NCBI GenBank assembly: GCA_936450465.1
Contig: OW388293.1
Coordinates: forward strand, 24,329,860-24,393,859
Direction: 5' to 3'
Origin: Gibbula magus
Taxonomy: Eukaryota; Mollusca; Gastropoda; Trochida; Trochidae
DNA: 64,000 bases
Of the stretch, positions 34,843 to 45,790 are shown in pieces. Position 1 is the first letter of the stretch. Every line of letters starts with the position of its first letter. The notes beneath the pieces are model-generated. The model made no database searches, was not told the origin of the DNA, and was given only the letters and a program-made list of their open reading frames with translations. The position numbers and the translations under genes are program-made.

Positions 34843-35722
34843 GTTGTATTTTGGAAACTCAAGAGGCAGTAGAGATAGACATTGTTATCATTTAAGTTGA
34901 AATTTCTTAATTTCAAATTTTCATTTTTTCCCTAATATCATTCCAATACTCAAAGTCAGCCCGTCCTTGGTTGAAAGTCAGTAAGAGATGAGATACTAGA
35001 CTATCGGCAGCATAAAGCGTCAGTGAGGACCACTGTCTTCTCATGTTTCACTCTAAAAGCCTTTTGGCATGGCAAGCGGATAAAATTAGACTCAAATTGA
35101 AAGTGATTCTGATTTGAAATTATCAGTCTAAGCCTCTGTTTCCAAAGAATGCCCCTAACTATTTGGAGCATTGTGATGGGTCGCAAATTGTCATATCTCA
35201 TTGTCATCTGGTTTCCATGGTAACTCCTATTTTGCTAAAAACTCCTTTCGTGAGTTGGCCATTCTGATCAGAGATGGGTGCATTTTCATCAATCAACACT
35301 AATTTGGACACTAAGTTTTTTGTGCCGGTAATTTATAAAAATATGTTAGTCAAAATTGAAAGTGCCTCGATAATTTGGGATTAATTTTTAACACCATAAG
35401 TAATGTGTTGTGTGAAAAGTGTATGCTTTGTTTAGGTGTTGCCCGATTTAATGATAAATGAAACCAACATTAACCAGTTGGTGTCTGATCAAATAAAGTG
35501 TATCTTATTTCTCATCTGTTCATCCAATTATGTGTATTTACATTCATGTTCCTGTGAATGTCAAACCGAAAATCTACTCTGATTTAATAACCTGGAAAAG
35601 CAACTTGATTGAGATGTCATTTACAGTCTCGTATTCTTTTAGAGAGGAGGAAGGGATTTGGTTCATCCTCAAATACAGTACATTAACAAAGTAGACAAAA
35701 TGACTTGTAACCATATATTACC
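34843..35722. other. unassigned intron-like sequence
   Basis: Nothing recognised except the X-box-like motif at 35211. Confidence 0.4.
35211..35224. promoter_or_regulatory. RFX X-box-like palindrome, second site
   Basis: Identical 14-mer to that at 29651 (GTTTCCATGGTAAC). The flanks differ, so it is not obviously carried by a shared repeat. Confidence 0.3.
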
Positions 35723-36427
35723 TTAAAGGATGGATGAAATGACATATGGTCCAAATCGGATTCATTAAAAGGGGATGTCAATTTGACAATTGCTCGATTT
35801 TAAATTTCTGAAATCGGTCCATAAATTACTTATATACGGCTTTTTAAAAAACCGCCTGATTTAGCCCCGGCGACCAGAATGAAAGTCTGCGGGGGTGTGA
35901 CCCGTGAAGGGATGACTTCTGTGACGTATGTGGAGGAATTTGATTTTCAGCGATAGTCACAATTCAACGTAATTTCGCAACATTTTGATTGTTAATTTCA
36001 CAAAGATATCTTCAATAAACCAACTTAAATTTCCCATATATCGAATGTTTAGATATCCAACTAGGTAATTCCGCAGATGACAATTACACAATTATTACAT
36101 AAACATGTCTTTTTGGCGATGTAATACACCTCATAAATTCATTTAGCGGCAGTGATAATTATCATAAATTAATTAACGAGACATCGGCGGAGAAGCTATC
36201 TTGCCGCCCTGTCAATCGCTTATCACAGTCACGCCTCAGTGAGCATTTTCAAAAGGTTTCGCCGAACAAATTGCGAAAGTGTTAAAATGGGTGAATTAAA
36301 ATCGTCTTAATTATCAATTGCAAGTGTATATTGTCTCGATTTTATGCTCAATTGATTCCGATATACAATATACGTAGAGGTAATCATTTGTCATTCTTGT
36401 GAAAAATGCATTTCATCTATCCTTTAA
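35723..36427. mobile_element. TTAA-flanked MITE (~697 bp)
   Basis: TTAA at 35723-35726 and 36424-36427. The ends read AGGATGGATGAAATG and, from the right, AGGATAGATGAAATG. No protein-coding frame. The interior is less AT-rich at 35860-35920. Confidence 0.8.
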
Positions 36428-37029
36428 TAAAAAAACTGATGGTTTTTTATCCAGTTAATTATAACAATTATGTTCAAACTGTCAAAATATCTGATAAGTT
36501 AGCAATATGATTTTTGGAATGTTTATCAATATATATTTGACTTCTTATCTGATGGCCTTACCTGCCATGGCCTCCGTCATAATGAAACCTAGATGTATTG
36601 TCTAAATAAATAATGCAAATTGTTGTATGTGTATTGAACAGGTTCTATTTTGTAACTGATTCCAAGCAGGCTCATTGCCAAATAAAAATTAAGAGTTAGA
36701 ATAGATGAGAACTCGAAAGAAAATGAATTCAAGCAAACATCCTGGAAGCAAAAATGATAAACTTGAAAACAAACTTGAATGATGCCGTGTTGATGTTTTT
36801 GACTGTTCAAACTGTGTATAAAACCACTTGCCCACAACTGATAGGGATAGGATCAAGTGTTGGGATACAGAAGTGTTCGTAGTAGTCTTCTGTTTGATAT
36901 CCTTGTGATGAATATTTTCATCTGGATAAAGTAGAGCTCTTCAGTTGGAGTGTTTTGACTTCATAACATCGCGTGATTCTGAGCAAGTAGCAAGTAAGTT
37001 CATATAAATAACCCTTATCATCTTGGATG
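36428..37029. other. unassigned spacer between MITEs
   Basis: AT-rich with no gene seen. The 82-codon minus frame (36589-36837) has no recognisable domain. Confidence 0.35.
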
Positions 37030-37394
37030 TTAAACGGGCAGTAGCACGTTTTTTCGCTCAAATAAGTCGATGAAATGTATTTGAAAAATAATGTCGCCAA
37101 TAGTAAAAAACCATTCTCTCTTCAGAAAATCAAGTTAAAAATGATTGTACATGGTTCGATAATGCCATGAGAATCGTGTTTGTAATGCGAAATTATTAAA
37201 TTGTGTTCACAATAAAATGGCCGCCATGCAATTTTTGCTTTAAACGCAACACAGTTATTACCACTACGGATAATTGGTTTGTGTAATAAGATGTTTTACC
37301 CTCTAAAGTTCATATAAATGACATAAACTATCATTATAAATGGGAAATTTGAACAAATAAAATTTGAAAAAAAACCATGCTACTGCCCCTTTAA
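37030..37394. mobile_element. TTAA-flanked MITE (357 bp)
   Basis: TTAA at 37030-37033 and 37391-37394. The ends read ACGGGCAGTAGCACG and, from the right, AGGGGCAGTAGCATG, each followed by a T-run and C. No coding frame. A GGCCGCCATG patch lies near 37218. Confidence 0.82.
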
Positions 37395-38060
37395 ATTTGT
37401 CTGGCTTTAGAAAGAAAATTCATTTATCAATTCCTTGTTTAGTCTGTTTGTAACAAATGTTTTATGTTCATAAGGTTATATTAATTGTTAATATAATATA
37501 TGAATGATAATAAATGTTGTTTATGTTAATTAACCCTTTTCCTGCATGTCCTGGAGTTTTCAAGGAATGCCAAACTTTAGTCAATGAAAATACTATGGTT
37601 GTTTACTTTCACAACAAATTGCAATTTCTGTTAATTGACCACTCAGAGTGGCTTAGCAATAATTTATTGGGCAGTGTGAAAATTGAAGATATTGTTTTTA
37701 TTAACCTATAGATACCCAAGTTGTCAAACCCCTTTCCCTGTATATAGACGAGCATTCAAGGGCTGGTACAGGATTCTTGTTTTGAGACATGGGTGTTACC
37801 AAAAAATAGCCTCTCTACGTGTAGTATATTTGGAACTTTCGTTCCCCTACATCCCCTCCATTAATTAAAATTAAAATATTACTAGCGACGAAATAAGGCT
37901 CCAAGCAATATGTTTAGTACTCTCACAAACCACCACTCTCGTGGGTCCTCTCCATTTATTGAAAGTAAAATATTACAGCCAACATGCTTGTATAATAAAC
38001 AAATCTAATATGAATCTTTTACTGTTCTGTTTTGTTATTATAACATTGTGAATATTTGAC
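37395..38060. other. unassigned intron-like sequence
   Basis: No exon or named repeat identified. Confidence 0.35.
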
Positions 38061-38712
38061 ATTCATGGAAAGAAAGCTACATCTTTTATTCTTGTCTAAT
38101 ATAAAACTTTGACTGTTCTAAGATTAAGATACTTGAATTCATGGATAGAAAGCTACGTCCATTATTCTTGTCTAATACAGAAGTTTTATTCTATTCTATT
38201 CTATTCCATTCTATTTTGCTATACGGTTTTGATATTTGAGGTTCATGAAAAGAAAGCTACGTCTATTATTCTTGTTTAATACAGAAGCTTAATTCTATTC
38301 TATTCTATTCTATTCTATTCTATTTTGCTATAAGATTTAGATATTTGACATTCATGGATAGAAAGCTACGTCCATTATTTTGTCTAATACAGAAGTTTAA
38401 TTCTATTCTATGCTATTTTGCTATAAGATTTAGATATTTGACATTCATGGATAGAAAGCTACGTCCATTATTCTTGTCTAATACAGAAGTTTAATTCTAT
38501 TCTATTCTATTTTGCTATAAGAGTTAGATATTTGACATTCATGGATAGAAAGCTATGTCCATTATTTTGTCTAATACAGAAGTTTAATTCTATTCTATTT
38601 TGCTATAAGATTTAGATATTTGACATTCATGGATAGAAAGCTACGTCCATTATTCTTGTCTAATACAGAAGTTTAATTCTATTCTATTCTCTTCTATTTT
38701 GCTATAAGACAG
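38061..38712 (+). repeat. tandem repeat with internal (ATTCT)n
   Basis: About seven units of roughly 85-105 bp. Each reads TTGACATTCATGGATAGAAA, then GCTACGTCCATTATT, CTTGTCTAATACAGAAG, a variable (ATTCT)n run and TTTTGCTATAAGA. Most of the length difference between units is in the number of ATTCT copies. The array degenerates at the left end. Confidence 0.93.
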
Positions 38713-40227
38713 AGGTAGTTGACTGTGATCAAAGGAAGGCTATAATATCTAATATGCTTACTAATAGCAAGCCTGTGTACCAAAGGTCACCTTTGATGGT
38801 AGCCGACAGCATCTGATTACCATGGCGATAAAGAACTTTATGATGAAGATTGAGATAAAGTTGACTATTGAACTGAGGTGATGGAGAGATTTTGTCTATG
38901 TTCGGAGGTCAGGTGGCGCTGGCTGCACCCCCAGGAAATGTATAAAGAGATAAAACGCAAAGGCTTTCCCCTTGAAATTTTTCTTTCGCGCTTAGTCTTT
39001 TAGAAATATATGAAAAAATGAACCAACCTTCACCCTGGTATTAACTTTTGATGTTTCCAGTTAAATATGTGTAAAAATGAAAAACTGATTTCTTTCATTT
39101 CCTGTTAGTGATTTGATTTATAAGGATCTTTCATTTAAGTCATTTGAAATATTGTTAAAGATAAAACTCGCTGAAAGTTTCAGTCCTACATTGTGTTTCA
39201 AACAATTTGAACAGATAATGCAACACGTCCTGAACATTTTCCAATCCAATCCTTATATTCTGCAAAAAGGAGATGACAATTTATTTTATCTGTTGGGAAT
39301 ATACAATTTCCCCCCAAAATCTTAGCCACATCCTTGATGATTTCAAAACTTATACATGCTGTTGAGGGTGGAAAAAAAATGCTATTGGATGTAATATAAG
39401 TATTGAAAAATTGTTATAGGTTGGTTAAATTTATCATTTTCTTTGCATCTTGTCATATTAGTTTTTCTGCAAGAAAATTTTTGTATTATGTGTTATGTAA
39501 TTGAACTATCACAACCTAATTTTCAACACCTAGGGGGTATAATTGGTTGCAGAATTATTCGGTATGAAATGGATTTTATTTTAGTATTTTCCAAAATACA
39601 CATGAAATACTTGTGAAGAATTTCTATTTTTTTTAGATTCAAGGAAGTAATTTTCTTATATATTTTTTGTTCAATTTGCTTTGATTGAAATCGACTCTGT
39701 TGTCGGCCATATAAGCTTTATTGAATATGTAAAATACTACATCAGGTTTCTGCTGATGATGATCCATATATTTCTATGTTCTGACACAAATTCAGTTAAC
39801 CAATCACAAGTGTTCCAACAAAAGCTGTCGGTACAAGATGATCAGGGAAAGTAACTTCAGAGAACCTTTTGTCTGTTTCTGTCTCTTCTTAAAAGCAATG
39901 ATGTGATGTGTCCACAAATGACCAAGTTCTGTCTGCACTAAACTGGTAACAGAACATGCGCCTTTACGAAGCATTGTCAGACCCGGAGGAGAAAAATCTA
40001 TCCAACCAGTTCGTTTCCTGGTAGGTGCAAAAACTGTTATTTTTCTGAACAGTGTCAGTTTTTATCTGACTGTAACAGTGAACTTCTGTTTGTCATAAAT
40101 GTGTCATTTGTTACAATATTTACAAAAATATTTAACAATTTGAATTTTGCACATCTTGAGAATATTTTTACAACTTTGAGATCTTGTGAACATTTGTTTA
40201 ATCCTTTGTCTGTTTGGATTCTTACTT
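38713..40227. other. unassigned intron-like sequence
   Basis: A slightly GC-richer patch at 38750-38960 has no name. No exon with splice sites and PDE3 similarity was found. Confidence 0.35.
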
Positions 40228-40330
40228 GCATGTGAAGTATTATTGACTCATGTGAAGTTATGTTGACTAATGTGAAGTTATATTGACTCAAGTGAAGTTA
40301 TATTGACTCATGTGAAGTTATATGGACTAG
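40228..40330 (+). repeat. 20-bp minisatellite
   Basis: Five units of TGTGAAGTTATATTGACTCA with one or two changes each. Confidence 0.9.
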
Positions 40331-41850
40331 ATTTCCGTGTGTTTGATTCATGGTTTAATAAGCATTTCACTAGATCATTCTTATATATCGTATAAAAAAA
40401 TGTGAAAATAAATGGCTTAATATTGTAATATAATCATAACAAGAAATGTCAGGAAAGAAATTTGTATTTAAGGAATTTGTAGGAATAATTAATAATGTGT
40501 TTATGGTCTAAGCTTATCAGCATCCGATAACAACATTCAGTTGTGAATTTCCATCTGTTACTTTGAATACATCTGTTTTGTTGATGCACCGGCATAGGTA
40601 AATTGGTTTTACTTACATTAAAATGAAATAACATCTTTCAGAATGTAATGTTATTTCATACAGTTTATATTGGCCGTCTGTGTTATAAAGTAAATTAAAT
40701 AAACAGCTGACGTTGACTTGCATATTAAATTTTCATATGTAGTTTTAAAATCATACACTAACAGTACACTAGGGGTGAACTGAACTGAACTGATGTCATT
40801 GTCATTAATTTGTCAGAAATCCCAGCTAATATTTTACTTATTTTCAAAGGAGAGAATATATCTACCACTATATGTATGTTAGTCTATGTAGAAAGGGAGA
40901 TTCACAGCAGATGTGGACGGACATCTCAGGTAGCCTAGCCTAGCTGTCAGCACAACAGTGTTTTAGTAATTAACAAATATCAATTACCTTTTCCACATAC
41001 GTCATAACAACCAAGCCATCTTGGTTTTGCAAAATCTGACAATTTTTCGTTTGGACACGACCTGTAGTTTACTGGCATCTTCCATTCTGAATGTTTGTTT
41101 AAAAAGAAGTGGGATTAGGTAACCCAGTAACATATATATGGTCTTCTGTTTCTGAAATACAATTTGCAGTTTATTGATCACAAATGAGAAATACGCTTCA
41201 CAAACATGCGGAAAAGAGACAACAAAGAAGAAAGAAGTTGAAATTGATCTAATGTTTTTAAATTTGCATGTTAACCTTTTACTTGATATATACATCATTT
41301 TGTAATGTCAATATTACAATGTTACGGCTTAACATATGGTTGGACTGGTAGGGCACTTTTTGTGATGATATAACCATATGTTTTGATGTGTGATTGATGT
41401 ACTGTACGTAAATAATCCTTTATCTGCTGGACCAATTATTTGCAAACTATCAGCGATTGGCAGAGTTAGAGGAATCTTATCTTGTTGACAAATATTCCAT
41501 TCTACTGTAATTTCAATGGTGAAACACAGCATTTATTGGTTAAAATAACATCCTTATTTTTAATGAGTGAAATAACACAAACATGTTATTCTTCTCAGTG
41601 ATGTAACACTTTAAAGTATATGACCTCGTGTAACAATAGGATGATGTCATTTGATGACTGTTGTTAAACAATACGCTCTGGGTATTCCATTGATAAAATC
41701 TACATCATACATGGTATTTGACAAGGAATTTGGGGCTAACAATTTTGACCTTGATCCAGAAATGTTGAAGAGGGGTTGGGGTTCACCTGAGGTTCCATCG
41801 AATTTGCTTGTAAACATTTTCAGAAGGGTGGGTCTGAACCCCCTGATCTG
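40331..41850. other. unassigned intron-like sequence
   Basis: No gene seen. A GAACTGAACTGAACTG simple repeat lies at 40777-40793. Confidence 0.35.
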
Positions 41851-41960
41851 TAGGGATGAAACGGTACGCTTGGACTTCGGTTCGGTTCGTATTGCGGTAC
41901 TGGACCCACGGTTCGTTACATTTTCAGTTTGGTACAACCAAGAATATCTTTCAATATATG
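41851..41960 (+). mobile_element. possible end of a hAT-like element
   Basis: Starts TAGGGATGAAACGGTACG and continues with GGTTCGGTTCG and GCGGTACTGG, the wording of many hAT-type ends. I cannot find a matching right end (CATCCCTA) nearby, so this may be a solo fragment. The 107- and 111-codon frames over it on opposite strands are not convincing genes. Confidence 0.35.
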
Positions 41961-42837
41961 AATTAAAACCATAACAAATCACATTTTTTTCTTGAAAATA
42001 AGTTTGTAGGGTGTAGAAATCATTTGGTTTTAAAATTGTACAAATGAAAATGTAATTACATCTGAGTTAATAATGCATATTGTTTAAGTTTATATAAAGT
42101 TATATAATTGCCCATCCAATGTCAAGGAATGAAATGGTTGTATTGCTAGTAAGATCATTGAGGTGGAGTAATCAAGTCACGTAGTCGTGTTTTGAAATCA
42201 AACAAGAAGTAATAAGATTGAATGATGAAAAAAATGATGAATGTATTTTAATTAGTGTAATAAAATGCCATGCAATCTATTTGTATAATTTAAGAAAAAT
42301 GATTGATGAGGAAATGATTGTTTTCAATATCAGTCTTCTCTTCTTCAATTTGATTGATGTACCATAACTTGTATACACACAAATCTATGGCACTATACTG
42401 CAAAAACTCACTTGAAGATTTTAAACTATGTAATTAAACAAAAAGACAACATTGTTATTTTCATATTGATTAATAGTTTGTCCATTAGCATATTCCCAAT
42501 AACCTGTCTCTTTGTGGCTGTCTGCATTTGATTTATAGTACGTATTTTGGATAATTGGGTAATATTTTATACCTATAATTACCAGTATACGATGGATGTG
42601 ATTATACACAGAAATCATGAATCATGTACCAAGGTATATATGATTAACTTAATCCTGTCAACATGCAGTGGTTTGGATGCCTGGCTATACTGCACATTAC
42701 CTTTAGTAGTCCAGTTCCAGCCGATACTTTCACCCATGCAAATAATACCTACAATACTATTGCATACTTTGTCCATGTGCATGTCACAAATTTGTTTGTA
42801 AGGAATGTTTATGCAAAGTGTTATCATAATCATAAGG
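41961..42837. other. unassigned intron-like sequence
   Basis: Nothing recognised; very AT-rich. Confidence 0.35.
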
Positions 42838-42985
42838 GTGTCACATGTATAATGGTATGATCATAATGATGTCACATGTATAATGGTATGATGTCACATG
42901 TATAATGGTATGATGTCACATGTATAATGGTATGATGTCACATGTATAATGGTATGAAGTCACATGTATAATGGTATGATGTCAC
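42838..42985 (+). repeat. 22-bp minisatellite
   Basis: About six to seven units of ATGTCACATGTATAATGGT plus ATG. The first two are separated by a short insert (CATAATG). Confidence 0.93.
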
Positions 42986-43263
42986 TTTTACTTCCAATGT
43001 ATGTCGTCGCCGTTGCTAGTAGACAGTGCAGCAATGGTATGACGTCACCAGAACTCGCTCAAGTAAATAATGCTTGGACTTTCAACATCACAATTACAAC
43101 CATTAAAGTATATGTATTATAAACAGAATATTTGTGTTTTCAATGTTATGTCACTTTTCTCTCATTTTTTGACTGATTTTGACTGGTTGTCACCTGATAT
43201 GACCTATAATGGTTTAAAACATGCTTGTGACTTAAAAATAAATCTGATATCTTTGCAAATTTA

Positions 43264-43288
43264 AAAATATATATATATATATATATGT
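43264..43288. repeat. (TA)n microsatellite
   Basis: Uninterrupted run of about twelve TA dinucleotides. Confidence 0.9.
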
Positions 43289-43614
43289 CTGCTTCAAACG
43301 CACAAAAATCTGTTGGATATTGTATGTTGTTTCCCATAGAATTGTGCACCCACCTGATGCCCTAGAAATCAATTATATTGTTATATTGATGGATGGCTAT
43401 GTAATGGACACTTTTCACTTGGTTCTGTTGTTGCTTATATAACGTGTGTGTGCTAACATGTTTGCTAACCTAACAGTGATAAATGATAAATGATACATAA
43501 GATAAATGTACATATTACAGGAAATAGTTATCCAGAGCTAACATTCAATAGCCCGTCCGATAATGCCATAAGAACTAACGCCCGATGAGTTGTTTTTGCT
43601 TAACTCTGTCACCT

Positions 43615-43700
43615 CCATGAGATGTTTGGAACAGTTGTGATAACCACATTTGACTTTTGATCAAGAGGTCTAAGGTTTGAATCCAAATAGGGTCCCTACA
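43615..43700 (+). repeat. degenerate tRNA-derived SINE fragment
   Basis: TGATAACCACATTTGACTTT, then TGATCAAGAGGTCTAAGG and a B-box-like GGTTTGAATCC (43674-43684). The layout is that of the 3' half of a tRNA. There is no acceptor pairing, so it is not a tRNA gene. Confidence 0.35.
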
Positions 43701-44410
43701 GCTAAACTGCATTTAAAAATGTTTTATCTAAATGAAGTTTATATTCCTTTTGAAGGCTTTGGCTTAACTATCCTTTAACGAAAAGTTACAATAGTGAACA
43801 TTATTTCAAGGGTTCATGGAAGGTAAAGCGTAGTGTATAATCTACAATCTATAATCTATATATAAAGTCAGCCAGGGTACAAAATGATAAATGGTTTGCA
43901 ACATGAAGTGGATCATTTAAAAGTAAGAATAATTAGATGAGGCTACACTCTGGTGACTAGTACCTGTTAATACATGGAGAGAGTTTTTCAATTTCAAATA
44001 GTATTGTTATTCTGTTTTATCTTGTGTCTGGCTTGGCTGCATGGTCCTTCACAATGTAACACCAGCATGTTGTGTTGATTATTGGAGGACCGGGTCCTGA
44101 CAACAGGTCCGAGAGCATGAGACATCTCCCTAGGGGTAATCTTCCTTCCTTCATCCTTCGATAAGATGCACATTTGTCGGTTTCTTACACGAGGTGACAA
44201 AAGGCCCGGAGCTTTGCTGTGAATACTCCAGAAGCCAGATCCCCCTTCATCCCACATTAGGCTCTGCAAGACTTGTGTCATGCTGTTATTAGCGTTATCA
44301 AAACGGTCTGTGAGTAATTTGTCCATCGGCTTGTGTGTTAAATTATTCAGGGGCAGAGCATGAGCTTAGATGTTCCCTACAGTTCTGCAGTGTCAGTTGG
44401 TAGTTACTTG
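43701..44410. other. unassigned intron-like sequence
   Basis: A less AT-rich patch at 44000-44330 holds a 110-codon minus frame with no recognisable domain. It is a candidate conserved non-coding or exonic patch only. Confidence 0.3.
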
Positions 44411-45790
44411 TCTGTGGTGTCATCTGGACTCTGTGGTATGATCTGGAATGAGAGGTGGACTGGTGGTCTGTAGTATGATCTGGAATGTGAGCTGAGCTGA
44501 TGGTCACATATCTGTGGTGTGAGCTGGCTGATGGTCACAGATGTGTGGTATGAGCTGGCTGATGGTCACAGATCTGTGGTGTGAGCTGGCTGATGGTCAC
44601 AGATCTGTGGTGTGAGCTGGCTGATGGGCACAGATCTGTGGTGTGAGCTAACTGATGGGCACAGGTCTGTGGTGTGAGTTAGATAGTGGTCACAGATCTG
44701 TGGTGTGAGCTGGCTGATGGTCAGAGATCTGTGGTGTAAGCTGGCTGATGGTCACAGATCTGTGGTGTGAGCTAACTGATGGGCACAGGTCTGTGGTGTG
44801 AGTTAGATAGTGGTCACAGATCTGTGGTGTGAGCTGGCTGATGGTCACAGATCTGTGGTGTGAGCTGGCTGATGGTCACACATCTGTGTTGTGAGCTGGT
44901 TGGTGGTCACAGATCTGTTGTAAAAGTTGACTGATGGGCACAGGTCTGTGCTGTGAGTTAGATAGTGGTCAGAGATCTGTGGTGTGAGCTGGCTGATGGT
45001 CAGAGATCTGTGGTGTAAGCTGGCTGATGGTCACAGATCTGTGGTGTGAGCTAACTGATGGGCACAAGTCTGTGGTGTGAGTTAGATAGTGGTCACAGAT
45101 CTGTTGTAAAAGTTGACTGATGGGCACAGGTCTGTGCTGTGAGTTAGATAGTGGTCACAGATCTGTGGTGTGAGCTGGCTGATGGTCACAGATCTGTGGT
45201 GTGAGCTGGTTGATGGTCACAGATCTGTGGTGTGAGCTGGTTGATGGGCACAGATCTGTGCTGTGAGTTAGATAGTGGTCACAGATCTGTGGTGTGAGCT
45301 GGCTGATGGTCACAGATCTGTGGTGTGAGCTGGCTGATGGTCACACATCTGTGTTGTGAGCTGGTTGGTGGTCACAGATCTGTTGTAAAAGTTGACTGAT
45401 GGGCACAGGTCTGTGCTGTGAGTTAGATAGTGGTCAGAGATCTGTGGTGTGAGCTGGCTGATGGTCAGAGATCTGTGGTGTAAGCTGGCTGATGGTCACA
45501 GATCTGTGGTGTGAGCTAACTGATGGGCACAAGTCTGTGGTGTGAGTTAGATAGTGGTCACAGATCTGTGGTGTGAGCTGGCTAATGGTCACAGATCTGT
45601 GGTGTGAGCTGGTTGATGGTCACAGATCTGTGGTGTGAGCTGGTTGATGGGCACAGATCTGTGCTGTGAGTTAGATAGTGGTCACAGATCTGTGGTGTGA
45701 GCTGGCTGATGGTCAGAGATCTGTGGTGTGAGTTAGATAGTGGTCACAGATCTGTGGTGTGAGCTGATTTGGTCACTGGTTTGTGGTGAG
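44411..45790 (+). repeat. 31-bp minisatellite with higher-order repeat
   Basis: About 44 units of 31 bp, each GTGTGAGCTGGCTGATGGTC followed by ACAGATCTGTG. Variant units (TTAGATAGTGG, GTAAAAGTTGACTG, CTAACTGATGGGC) recur in the same order: the block starting at 44881 (CATCTGTGTTGTGAGC) is repeated at 45346, a shift of 465 bp or 15 units. The second copy lacks two of these units further on. The period is not a multiple of three and no long frame exists. Confidence 0.97.

Noticed and set aside
41647..41982. Genes on both strands at 41.65-41.98 kb
   Set aside because: Mutually overlapping frames across a hAT-like TAGGGATG...CGGTACG segment. No domain in either.
43994..44326. 110-codon minus-strand frame
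   Set aside because: No recognisable family. It ends just before the 31-bp minisatellite; kept only as a GC-richer patch.
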